Below are positions 1 through 6,927 of a stretch of DNA of 64,000 nt, in pieces. Each line of letters starts with the position of its first letter. The stretch's first letter is position 1. Where the stretch lies: the NCBI GenBank assembly GCA_038233215.1, contig JBBSML010000001.1, positions 124,001 to 188,000 on the forward strand, written 5' to 3'. Below the pieces are notes generated by a model that worked only from the letters and a program-made list of their open reading frames with translations, was not told the origin of the DNA and made no database searches. This DNA comes from JACDBZ01 sp038233215 (GTDB taxonomy: Bacteria > Chloroflexota > Limnocylindria > QHBO01). A program made the position numbers and the translations under genes.

Positions 1-597
1 CTGGCGGCGCACCTGCCGGAAAGGGGTATCCGGACGCTCGATGAATCCGTACGTGCCTACCTGGAGATGGCACGCCTGCCCGGCGACGGCCCCTTGGAGG
101 TTCCGCACCTCGACAGGATCGGCGAGGTGGTGCGCGATCAGGGTGCCGAGCTCGTCGTGGCCGGACGGATCCCGGTCAGCACCTGGCAGCAGCTCGAGAC
201 CGAGACTGCATGCCGCGTCCGAGCCCTCGTCGAGGAGCGGGGCATGCGTTCGGCGCGCGATCCCGACAGCCATCCTCGGTCGATCCTCGCCGCGCTCATG
301 GCACGCTCATCACCGGCGGAGCTGATCGCTGAGTTGACCCGCCTGGGCGACGCCGTGGTGCTCGATACGCGGGTGCTCATGGCGTCGGTGGCCAGGTCCT
401 CGTACGCTTCCCAGTGGCCGCCGGAAGAAGAGCGGTTTGCCTCCGATTTCGGCGACCATGCGCGCATCAAGACGCCATGGCTGCGCGAGTTGACCGAGGC
501 GGCAGCGGAAGCACCGATCCCGATCCTGTTCGGCGGCCACGCGCTGGTCAGCGATGGCATGCGCCTTCTCATCGCCGCTGCCTGGCACGGCCGCTAG
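1..597 (+). CDS. C-terminal part of an unrecognised protein (5' end outside window)
   Basis: The reading frame is already open at base 1 and closes with TAG at 595-597, leaving about 198 residues. An internal ATG at 67 is not the true start, because coding-like sequence continues in frame upstream of it. The visible part is soluble, with no membrane segment. It mixes acidic helices with short hydrophobic strands and has a Gly-rich stretch near the C-terminus (PILFGGHALVSDGM). I do not recognise a family or catalytic motif. It is followed by the complex I promoter region and is unlikely to belong to that operon. Confidence 0.6.
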   Translation: MAAHLPERGIRTLDESVRAYLEMARLPGDGPLEVPHLDRIGEVVRDQGAELVVAGRIPVSTWQQLETETACRVRALVEERGMRSARDPDSHPRSILAALMARSSPAELIAELTRLGDAVVLDTRVLMASVARSSYASQWPPEEERFASDFGDHARIKTPWLRELTEAAAEAPIPILFGGHALVSDGMRLLIAAAWHGR

Positions 598-661
598 TCG
601 AATCCTCCGGAGCCTGGACATCGGTCCCTTCGTGGCAAGTAACGAGAGCTGGCCCCCCTGC

Positions 662-667
662 TAGACT
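662..667 (+). promoter_or_regulatory. Candidate -10 element for the complex I operon
   Basis: TAGACT is a good -10 hexamer in the 178-base gap between the previous gene and nuoA. No convincing -35 is seen 16-18 bases upstream. Transcription from here would give a leader of about 100 nt before nuoA. Confidence 0.35.
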
Positions 668-775
668 GTGAATCGAGCGGTGAGCACCTCGTGGTCCGCT
701 GCTTCTTGAATCACGAACTCACGCGTCGGGCGGCGTGCCCGATCCACCATGCACCAGCGTGCAACCGGAGTGGAG

Positions 776-1135
776 ATGGATCACACCGGACTGCTCTACG
801 TCATCGGATTCGCCGTCGCCGCGACGATCTTCGTTTTTGGCACGATCCTGTTCAGCTGGCTGATCACGCATCGGCGACGCAGGCCTCAGAAGGGGCTGCC
901 GTATGAATCCGGGGTCGACACCATCGGCGACACATGGAGCCGATTCGGACTGGCCTTCTACCTGTACGCCCTGCTCTTCGTTGCCTTCGACGTCGAGATC
1001 ATCTTCGTGTACCTGTGGGCCATCACGGTACGGGCGCTCGAATTCCAGGGGATCGTCCTCATCGGCATCTTCCTGGGGATCCTGATGTTCGGCGAGCTGT
1101 ACGCATGGAAAAAGGGAGACCTCCGATGGCAGTAG
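776..1135 (+). CDS. nuoA: NADH-quinone oxidoreductase subunit A
   Basis: A 119-residue membrane subunit of complex I. It has three hydrophobic helices (about residues 7-29, 59-81 and 88-108). The family loop GLPYESGVDTIGD, carrying the Cys/acidic region that lines the quinone channel, lies between helices 1 and 2. The ATG at 776 is chosen because GGAG sits 5 bases upstream and it gives the usual family length. The upstream ATG at 749 would add nine polar residues and has no ribosome binding site. It is the first gene of the operon and its last 10 bases overlap nuoB. Confidence 0.95.
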   Translation: MDHTGLLYVIGFAVAATIFVFGTILFSWLITHRRRRPQKGLPYESGVDTIGDTWSRFGLAFYLYALLFVAFDVEIIFVYLWAITVRALEFQGIVLIGIFLGILMFGELYAWKKGDLRWQ

Positions 1136-1776
1136 ACCGACCGACGTCCACCCCGGCGACGCCCGCCACGCAGGAGCCGCCGATCGTCATCGCCGACCAG
1201 GCGGGGAGTGACAGCCTGCTGCGCCAGTTCGGGATGGAGGAGCATCCGCAGGGCGGCTTCCACGGCCTGCTCGAGGTGATCCCGACCAAGGCCGACTACA
1301 TCCTCGACCTCATCCGCGCCAACTCGCTCTGGCCGCTGCTCTCCGGCCTGTCCTGCTGCGCCATCGAGATGATGAGCACCGCCACCAGCGTCAACGACAT
1401 CGATCGATTCGGCATGTTCCCGTTTCGCGCCAGCCCGCGGCAGGCGGACGTGCTGATCGTGGCCGGCACGCTGACCACCAAGATGGCCGGGCCACTGGTG
1501 CGCCTCTGGGAGCAGATGCCGGAGCCGAAGTGGTGCGTCGCCATGGGCACCTGCACCACGTCCGGCGGGCGCTTCAAGCGCAGCTACAGCGTGGTCCAGG
1601 GGGTCGATCGGGTGATGCCGGTGGACGTCTACGTTCCTGGCTGCCCCCCGCGCCCCGAGGGTCTCATCTACGGGATGATGAAGCTCCACGAGCTGGTGAA
1701 GCAGCGGCGCGGCCAGTGGAGCACCTACGTCGATCGCGGCCCCCAGCGCACCCGCTGGGAAGGAGACGTGCGCTGA
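1126..1776 (+). CDS. nuoB: NADH-quinone oxidoreductase subunit B (cluster N2)
   Basis: 216 residues. It carries the terminal 4Fe-4S cluster N2 that passes electrons to quinone. The vicinal cysteines in SCCAIEM, the next cysteine in GTCTTSGG and the last in PGCPPRPE are all present, so the site looks intact. The N-terminal extension of about 30 residues (Pro/Thr-rich) is longer than usual. It starts inside nuoA and ends in an overlap with nuoC, which suggests translational coupling. Confidence 0.96.
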   Translation: MAVDRPTSTPATPATQEPPIVIADQAGSDSLLRQFGMEEHPQGGFHGLLEVIPTKADYILDLIRANSLWPLLSGLSCCAIEMMSTATSVNDIDRFGMFPFRASPRQADVLIVAGTLTTKMAGPLVRLWEQMPEPKWCVAMGTCTTSGGRFKRSYSVVQGVDRVMPVDVYVPGCPPRPEGLIYGMMKLHELVKQRRGQWSTYVDRGPQRTRWEGDVR

Positions 1777-2414
1777 CCGCTCCCGTCGCCGCTGGCGGAC
1801 TCGTGCGGCTGTTGACCGAACGCGTGGATTCCGGCCTGCGCGAGCTCTGGACCGATGAGGACACCGTCGAGTTCCAGGTCGATGCGGCACGCGCCCACGA
1901 CGTGCTGCGCACACTGCGCGACGACGATGAGCTCGCCTTCTTCATGCTTGCCGATGCGGCCGCGGTGGACTACGGCAAGGGGGAGCGATTCGAGGTCGTC
2001 TACCACCTCTTCAGCTGGAAGCACCCCGGCTGGCTCCGCATCCGAGCTCATGTCGATCGTGCCGACCCACGCATCGCGAGCATCACGGACCTGTGGGAGG
2101 GCGCGATGTTCCACGAGCGCGAGATGTACGACATGATGGGCATCGTCTTCGAGGGCAATCGCGATCTTCGACGGATCTACATGAGCCCCGACTATCGCTC
2201 CTTCCCGCAACGCAGGGACTTCGTCCTGCCCGACGACGCGGCCGACTCATCGGCCGCCGGCGTCAACCCCCTCGAACGACCCGAAACCTGGGACCTGACC
2301 CGCTTCAACCAGGCACCCGCCGTCACGTTCCCGACCAGCGAGCTGCGCCCCGGTGCGCCGGCCGAGGCGGTCGAGGACGGGAAGACTCTCGCTGACCAGA
2401 GCCGCCCGCGATGA
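1773..2414 (+). CDS. nuoC: NADH-quinone oxidoreductase subunit C (30 kDa)
   Basis: The 30-kDa subunit of the hydrophilic arm, about 213 residues. The signature EREMYDMMGIVFEG followed by DLRRI is clear. The start is uncertain. A CTG at 1773 overlaps the nuoB stop as CTGA and has GGAAGGAG (1758-1765) 7 bases upstream, so I prefer it. The alternative is GTG 1803, which has no ribosome binding site and would remove ten residues. The 3' end overlaps nuoD as ATGA. Confidence 0.92.
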   Translation: MTAPVAAGGLVRLLTERVDSGLRELWTDEDTVEFQVDAARAHDVLRTLRDDDELAFFMLADAAAVDYGKGERFEVVYHLFSWKHPGWLRIRAHVDRADPRIASITDLWEGAMFHEREMYDMMGIVFEGNRDLRRIYMSPDYRSFPQRRDFVLPDDAADSSAAGVNPLERPETWDLTRFNQAPAVTFPTSELRPGAPAEAVEDGKTLADQSRPR

Positions 2415-3694
2415 CCCGGATCGACGCAGAGACGCGCATTCCGGATCCGATCGAGCTCGATCGGCTCGAAGAGGATCGGCTCAGGACGGTGGCGGGCCTG
2501 GCGCCGCTGCGCACCGAGAGCGGCGAGTACGCGGGCTTCGACCAGGTCGGGATCCCGGATCGCCCCCCACAGACCGATCGGGAGCGCGACGTGTACAGCC
2601 TTGGTGAAGGCGAGATGCTCGTCAACATGGGTCCCCAACACCCCTCGACGCACGGTGTCATGCGACTGGTCGTGAAGGTACGCGGCGAGATCATCGTCGA
2701 CATCGACCCCGTCCTCGGGTACCTGCACCGCGGGATCGAGAAGCTGTGCGAGAACGCCACCTACACCACGGTGCTCACCTACGTGGATCCGATGGATTAC
2801 CTGTCGACCATGCACAACGAGCACGCGCCGGCGATCGCGTTCGAGAAGCTGTACGGCATCAGGGCACCGAAACGCGCCGAGTACATCCGGGCCCTGGTGG
2901 TCGAGCTGAACCGCATCTTCAGCCACGGCCTGATGATGGGCTTCCTCGCGCTCGACATGGGCGGCATCACGCCGATCCTGTATGCCTTCATCAACCGCGA
3001 CGAGATCGTGGACATGCTCAGCGCCATCAGCGGCCAGCGCATGCTCTTCAACTTCTTTCGGGTCGGTGGCGTGAACTTCGACATGAACGACGAGTTCCTC
3101 AGCCGGCTCGGGACATGGCGCGGCCATGTCCTCAAGAACATCGAGATGAACGAGGGGCTGATCACGGGCAACGAGATCTTCCGCTCTCGAACCATCAACA
3201 TGGGAACGCTGAGCGGACAGGAGGCGATCAGCCTCGGCGTCACGGGGCCGAACCTGCGTGCGTCGGGCGTGCCGTTCGACGTCCGCAAGGCACAGCCGTA
3301 CTCGATCTACAACGAGCTCGAGTTCGACGTCATCACCCAGGAGGGCGGCGACTCGTACGCGCGATACCTCCAGCGGATCGCCGAGATCAAGCAGAGCATT
3401 CACCTCATCGACCAGATCATCGACAAGATGCCGCACGGCCCAGTCCAGGCGCAGGTGCCGGGGATCATCCGTCCGAAGCCGGGGCGCGCCTACGCGGCGG
3501 TCGAGTCGCCGCGCGGCCTGTACAGCGTCTACGCCATCAGCGACGGCGGGCCCAATCCGTATCGGTTCCGGATGCGCGATCCCAGCTTCATCAGCCTCCA
3601 GGCGCTCCCCAAGCTCATGCCCGGCCGCCTCGTGGCCGATACCATGGCGGTCATGGCGAGCTTCGATCCGGTCATGGGCGGCGTGGACAAGTAA
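2411..3694 (+). CDS. nuoD: NADH-quinone oxidoreductase subunit D (49 kDa)
   Basis: 427 residues, about 30-40 longer than typical NuoD because of a charged N-terminal extension. It forms the quinone pocket with NuoB. The motif GPQHPSTHGVMRL with the quinone-site histidine is present, followed by GYLHRGIEK. The C-terminus carries DPVMGGVD, typical of bacterial NuoD. Start by ATGA overlap with nuoC. Nothing suggests loss of function, so the core Q module is normal even though the input subunits downstream are not. Confidence 0.96.
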   Translation: MTRIDAETRIPDPIELDRLEEDRLRTVAGLAPLRTESGEYAGFDQVGIPDRPPQTDRERDVYSLGEGEMLVNMGPQHPSTHGVMRLVVKVRGEIIVDIDPVLGYLHRGIEKLCENATYTTVLTYVDPMDYLSTMHNEHAPAIAFEKLYGIRAPKRAEYIRALVVELNRIFSHGLMMGFLALDMGGITPILYAFINRDEIVDMLSAISGQRMLFNFFRVGGVNFDMNDEFLSRLGTWRGHVLKNIEMNEGLITGNEIFRSRTINMGTLSGQEAISLGVTGPNLRASGVPFDVRKAQPYSIYNELEFDVITQEGGDSYARYLQRIAEIKQSIHLIDQIIDKMPHGPVQAQVPGIIRPKPGRAYAAVESPRGLYSVYAISDGGPNPYRFRMRDPSFISLQALPKLMPGRLVADTMAVMASFDPVMGGVDK

Positions 3695-3697
3695 CCG

Positions 3698-4708
3698 ATG
3701 GATTTTGAGCTGCTGCTCGGCCTCGGGCGCTTCCTGCTGGCCACCACGCTCCTGCTGCTGCTCACGGTGCCGACCGCGTTCGTCATCATCCAGATGGAGC
3801 TGAAGGTGATCGCCAGCATGAACCTGCGGCTGGGGCCGAACCGGATCGGCCCGGGCGGAATGTTCCAGAGCACGATCCACGGGTTCAAGGTGCTCGCCAA
3901 GGAGGACACCGTCCCCGACCAGGCGGATCGCGGGACCTTCACCCTGGCGCCGTGGATGGTCTACATGGCGGCGGCGATGAGCATGCTCGTCATCCCCTTC
4001 GCTCCGGGTGCCGTCGCCGCCGATTTCAACATCGGCATCGTCTACTTCTTCGCGGTCCTCGGGCTCTCCGTGGTCGGCCTGCTCGTCGCCGGCTGGGCGA
4101 GCTATAACAAGTACTCACTGCTCGGCGGCCTGCGCGCCGCGGCGCAGATGGTGAGCTACGAGATCCCGCTCACGCTCTCGATCGTGGGGGCGGTCGTCCT
4201 GGCCGGCACGCTCAGCTTCAGCGAGCTGGTTGTGTGGCAGCGTGAGCATGGCTGGCTGCTCTTCTGGCAGCCGATCGGCCTCGGCATCTTCTACATCAGC
4301 TCCCTCGCAGAGGTCAATCGCACGCCGTTCGACATGGTCGAGGCGGACTCCGAGCTCGTCGCCGGGCCATTCACCGAGTACTCCGGCATGCGCTTCGGCT
4401 TCTTCTTCTTCGCCGAGTACGTCGCGCTCTTCATCATGAGCGGCATCCTGGCCAGCCTCTTCTTCGGCGGCTGGCTCGCGCCCTGGCCCTTCCCGGCGCA
4501 GCTCGACGGCTTCGGCGGCACCCTGTACGGCATCTTCTGGTTCTTCCTCAAGACGTACACGTTCGTGTTCATCGCGGTCTGGCTGCGCGCCACGCTGCCG
4601 CGCGTGCGCGTGGACCAGCTGATGGGGATGGCCTGGAAGGTCCTCCTGCCGCTCGCCCTCGTCAACCTCTTCGTCACCGCCATCGCGGTCGTGGTTTTCA
4701 ACCTGTGA
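3698..4708 (+). CDS. nuoH: NADH-quinone oxidoreductase subunit H
   Basis: 336 residues with about eight membrane helices. This subunit anchors the hydrophilic arm and lines the quinone tunnel. Family motifs include RLGPNRIGPGG (residues 46-56), the E-rich cytoplasmic loop EVNRTPFDMVEADSELV, and the FTEYSGMRF segment. The gene starts three bases after nuoD, and the normal length supports ATG 3698. Confidence 0.96.
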   Translation: MDFELLLGLGRFLLATTLLLLLTVPTAFVIIQMELKVIASMNLRLGPNRIGPGGMFQSTIHGFKVLAKEDTVPDQADRGTFTLAPWMVYMAAAMSMLVIPFAPGAVAADFNIGIVYFFAVLGLSVVGLLVAGWASYNKYSLLGGLRAAAQMVSYEIPLTLSIVGAVVLAGTLSFSELVVWQREHGWLLFWQPIGLGIFYISSLAEVNRTPFDMVEADSELVAGPFTEYSGMRFGFFFFAEYVALFIMSGILASLFFGGWLAPWPFPAQLDGFGGTLYGIFWFFLKTYTFVFIAVWLRATLPRVRVDQLMGMAWKVLLPLALVNLFVTAIAVVVFNL

Positions 4709-4718
4709 GGATCGACTG

Positions 4719-5552
4719 ATGGCCTTCCCCGGAGCCGGCATCGCCAGGGGCATGGCGACCACGTTCCGCAACTTCTTCGCGCCGAAGGTGACCCGCCAGT
4801 ACCCCGAGCAGCGTCCCGAGATACCCGACCGCTGGCGCGGTCGCCTGGACCTGATCTACGACCCGTTCGGCGAGCACAAGTGCGAGGTCTGTTTCCAGTG
4901 CGCACAGGTGTGTCCGGTCGAGGCGATCGACATGAGCGGCTTCGACTCGCAGGGCAATCGAATCCGGTACGGCATGCCGGAGATCTACGATGAGCGCAGC
5001 GACCCCAACGCCTATCGTCGCGCCGGACTGGCGGCACGGCCCATGCGGAACGCGGCGCGCTGGGACGAGGAGATCGACTTGCCCTTCGTCGATGGCGTGA
5101 TCGATGGCTTCGGCGGCAGACCGGAGGCACTGGTCGCCATCTTCCGACCCATCGAGGAGCGCTATGGCTACCTTCCGGAGCAGGCGCTGCGCCGGATGAG
5201 CGATCGGATGAGCATCCATTGGGCCCAGGTCTTCGGGGCGGCGGGTCTGGGTGGCTTTCGATTGCTCCCCACGGAGGGCCATGTCATCACCGTCTGCGAC
5301 TGCGCCTCATGCCGGTTCAGCGGCGGGGACCGCCTGCTCCGGGCGCTGGAGGCGGAGCTCGGCCTCCGCGCCGGCGAGACCACCGCGGACGGCCGCTTCA
5401 CGCTGGAGACGCGCAGCGACGTGGGGGCGGGCGCGATCAGCCCGGCCATGCGCGTCGACACCCTGGTCTATGGCCCGTTGGACGAGGAAAAGGCGCTGCA
5501 CATCGTCAAAGAGCGTCGGCTCGCAGCCACCGGCTCCCGAGGTCGCGCCTGA
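4719..5552 (+). CDS. NuoI N-half fused to a degenerate NuoE domain
   Basis: A 277-residue protein in the nuoI position. Residues about 10-70 are NuoI-like: the QYPEQRPEIPDRWRGR lead-in and one 4Fe-4S motif (C55, C58, C61, C65, then P). The second NuoI motif, expected about 40 residues later, is absent. After a linker, residues about 115-265 match the thioredoxin-like NuoE domain (YGYLPEQAL, then GETTADGRF). Of the four 2Fe-2S ligands the first pair is kept (C193 and C198). The second pair is replaced (DVGAG where C-x3-C is expected). The frame is clean and is followed immediately by the NuoF-like gene, so it does not look like a pseudogene. It probably holds cluster N6a and docks the NuoF-like subunit; the N1a site is probably lost. 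Confidence 0.85.
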   Translation: MAFPGAGIARGMATTFRNFFAPKVTRQYPEQRPEIPDRWRGRLDLIYDPFGEHKCEVCFQCAQVCPVEAIDMSGFDSQGNRIRYGMPEIYDERSDPNAYRRAGLAARPMRNAARWDEEIDLPFVDGVIDGFGGRPEALVAIFRPIEERYGYLPEQALRRMSDRMSIHWAQVFGAAGLGGFRLLPTEGHVITVCDCASCRFSGGDRLLRALEAELGLRAGETTADGRFTLETRSDVGAGAISPAMRVDTLVYGPLDEEKALHIVKERRLAATGSRGRA

Positions 5553-5553
5553 G

Positions 5554-6921
5554 ATGGCGGGTGCGCTCTCACCCCAGATTCGAATCCTCGACGGAGGCGA
5601 GCGCCGCCTGCTGACCGATATCGGTCGGGTCGATCCAACCAGCCTGGCCAGCTACCGCGACCACGGTGGGTATGCCGGCCTCGAGCGCGCGGTCACGAAG
5701 CTCACCCCCGCCGACGTGATCGGCGAGATCGACGCGGCCGGCCTGCGCGGACGCGGAGGCTCCGGATTCCCGACCGCCGCCAAGTGGCGAGTGACCCGCG
5801 AGATGAGCGCCGACCGCAAGATCGTGGTCGCCAACCTCATGGCCGCCGACCCGAGCGCGCTCGGAGACCGAGCGCTGGCCGAGGGCAACCCGCATCTCGT
5901 GGTCGAGGGCCTCATCATCGCTGCCTACGCGGTCGGGGCGAGCGAGGCGATCATCGCCGTTCGGCGCGATTGGCCGGACGCCATCGAGCGGCTCCAGGTG
6001 GCGATCCGCGAGGCAACCGAGTCGCACCTCGGCGGGTACCTCATCCTCGGTACCGACACCAGCGTCCAGCTGAGCGTCTGGGAAGGGTCCGGGGCCTACG
6101 TCGCGGGCGAGGAGACTGCCCTCATCAGCGCCCTCTCCGGCGACCGAGGCATGCCGCTGATCCGTCCGCCGTACCCGGCGGAGAGGGGCCTCTGGGGCGC
6201 GCCGACGATCGTGCAGAACGGAGAGACCCTCGCCCACGTCGCATGGATCCTGGCCCATTCACCCGAAGCATTCGCCTCGGTCGGCACGGAGTCCAGTCGC
6301 GGCACGAAGCTCGTGACCGTCATGGGCCGCGTCGGCGAGCCGGGCCTGCTCGAGGTCCCGCTGGGCACCTCGCTGCTCGACCTGCTCGGGATGGCAGGCG
6401 GCGGCACGGGAACCACGAAGGCGCTGTTCGTCGGTGGACCCGGCGGCGGCGCCATCGACGCCGGCTCGCTCAATCTGCCGTACGACTTCGACGATCTCGA
6501 GGGCGCCGGCGCCATCATCGGCTCCGGATCCGTCCTCGTCACCGATAGCGCCACCTGCATGGTCGACACGGCGCGATTCTTCATCGACTTCAATGCGCGC
6601 GAGGCGTGTGGCAAGGCGGTCCCGTGCCGGATCGGCACCAAGCGACTGGTCGAGACGCTCGACCGCATCCTGGCCGCCACCCCCCGCCCGAACGACTTCA
6701 CGCTGTTGCGCGAGCTCTCGCGCAAGGTGAGCGACACCGCACTCTGCAAGCTGGAACGGCTCGCGTCCGGCCCGATCCTGACGACGCTCGATCGCTTCGG
6801 TGACGAGTACCGGGCCCATGCTGAACGCGGGGTCTGTATTGCCGGCGCCTGCCACACGAGCGAGCTGATGCCGCTCATCGAGCCGCTCTCCGGCGTCGAG
6901 CCCGCGGCCCGGCTAGAGTAG
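5554..6921 (+). CDS. NuoF-like subunit with degenerate NADH site and N3 cluster
   Basis: 455 residues, starting one base after the NuoI/E fusion. The FMN-binding motif GRGGSGFPTAAKW (about residues 65-77) and AGEETAL are kept. The usual NADEGEPG loop, whose acidic residue contacts NADH, reads NLMAADPS here. The N3 iron-sulfur site normally has C-x2-C-x2-C then C about 40 residues later. Here it is C352, A355, C358 and C398, so one ligand is missing. The fold and length are those of NuoF. I infer that this subunit no longer oxidises NADH, or does so differently, and that the downstream flavoprotein has taken over that job. Confidence 0.85.
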   Translation: MAGALSPQIRILDGGERRLLTDIGRVDPTSLASYRDHGGYAGLERAVTKLTPADVIGEIDAAGLRGRGGSGFPTAAKWRVTREMSADRKIVVANLMAADPSALGDRALAEGNPHLVVEGLIIAAYAVGASEAIIAVRRDWPDAIERLQVAIREATESHLGGYLILGTDTSVQLSVWEGSGAYVAGEETALISALSGDRGMPLIRPPYPAERGLWGAPTIVQNGETLAHVAWILAHSPEAFASVGTESSRGTKLVTVMGRVGEPGLLEVPLGTSLLDLLGMAGGGTGTTKALFVGGPGGGAIDAGSLNLPYDFDDLEGAGAIIGSGSVLVTDSATCMVDTARFFIDFNAREACGKAVPCRIGTKRLVETLDRILAATPRPNDFTLLRELSRKVSDTALCKLERLASGPILTTLDRFGDEYRAHAERGVCIAGACHTSELMPLIEPLSGVEPAARLE

Positions 6922-6927
6922 GAACCG

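Noticed and set aside
4719..6921. Explaining the odd NuoI/NuoE and NuoF genes as pseudogenes or frameshift errors
   Set aside because: Both frames are full length and properly spaced, and no missing motif is found in another frame. The missing NuoI half is present at the end of the next protein instead.
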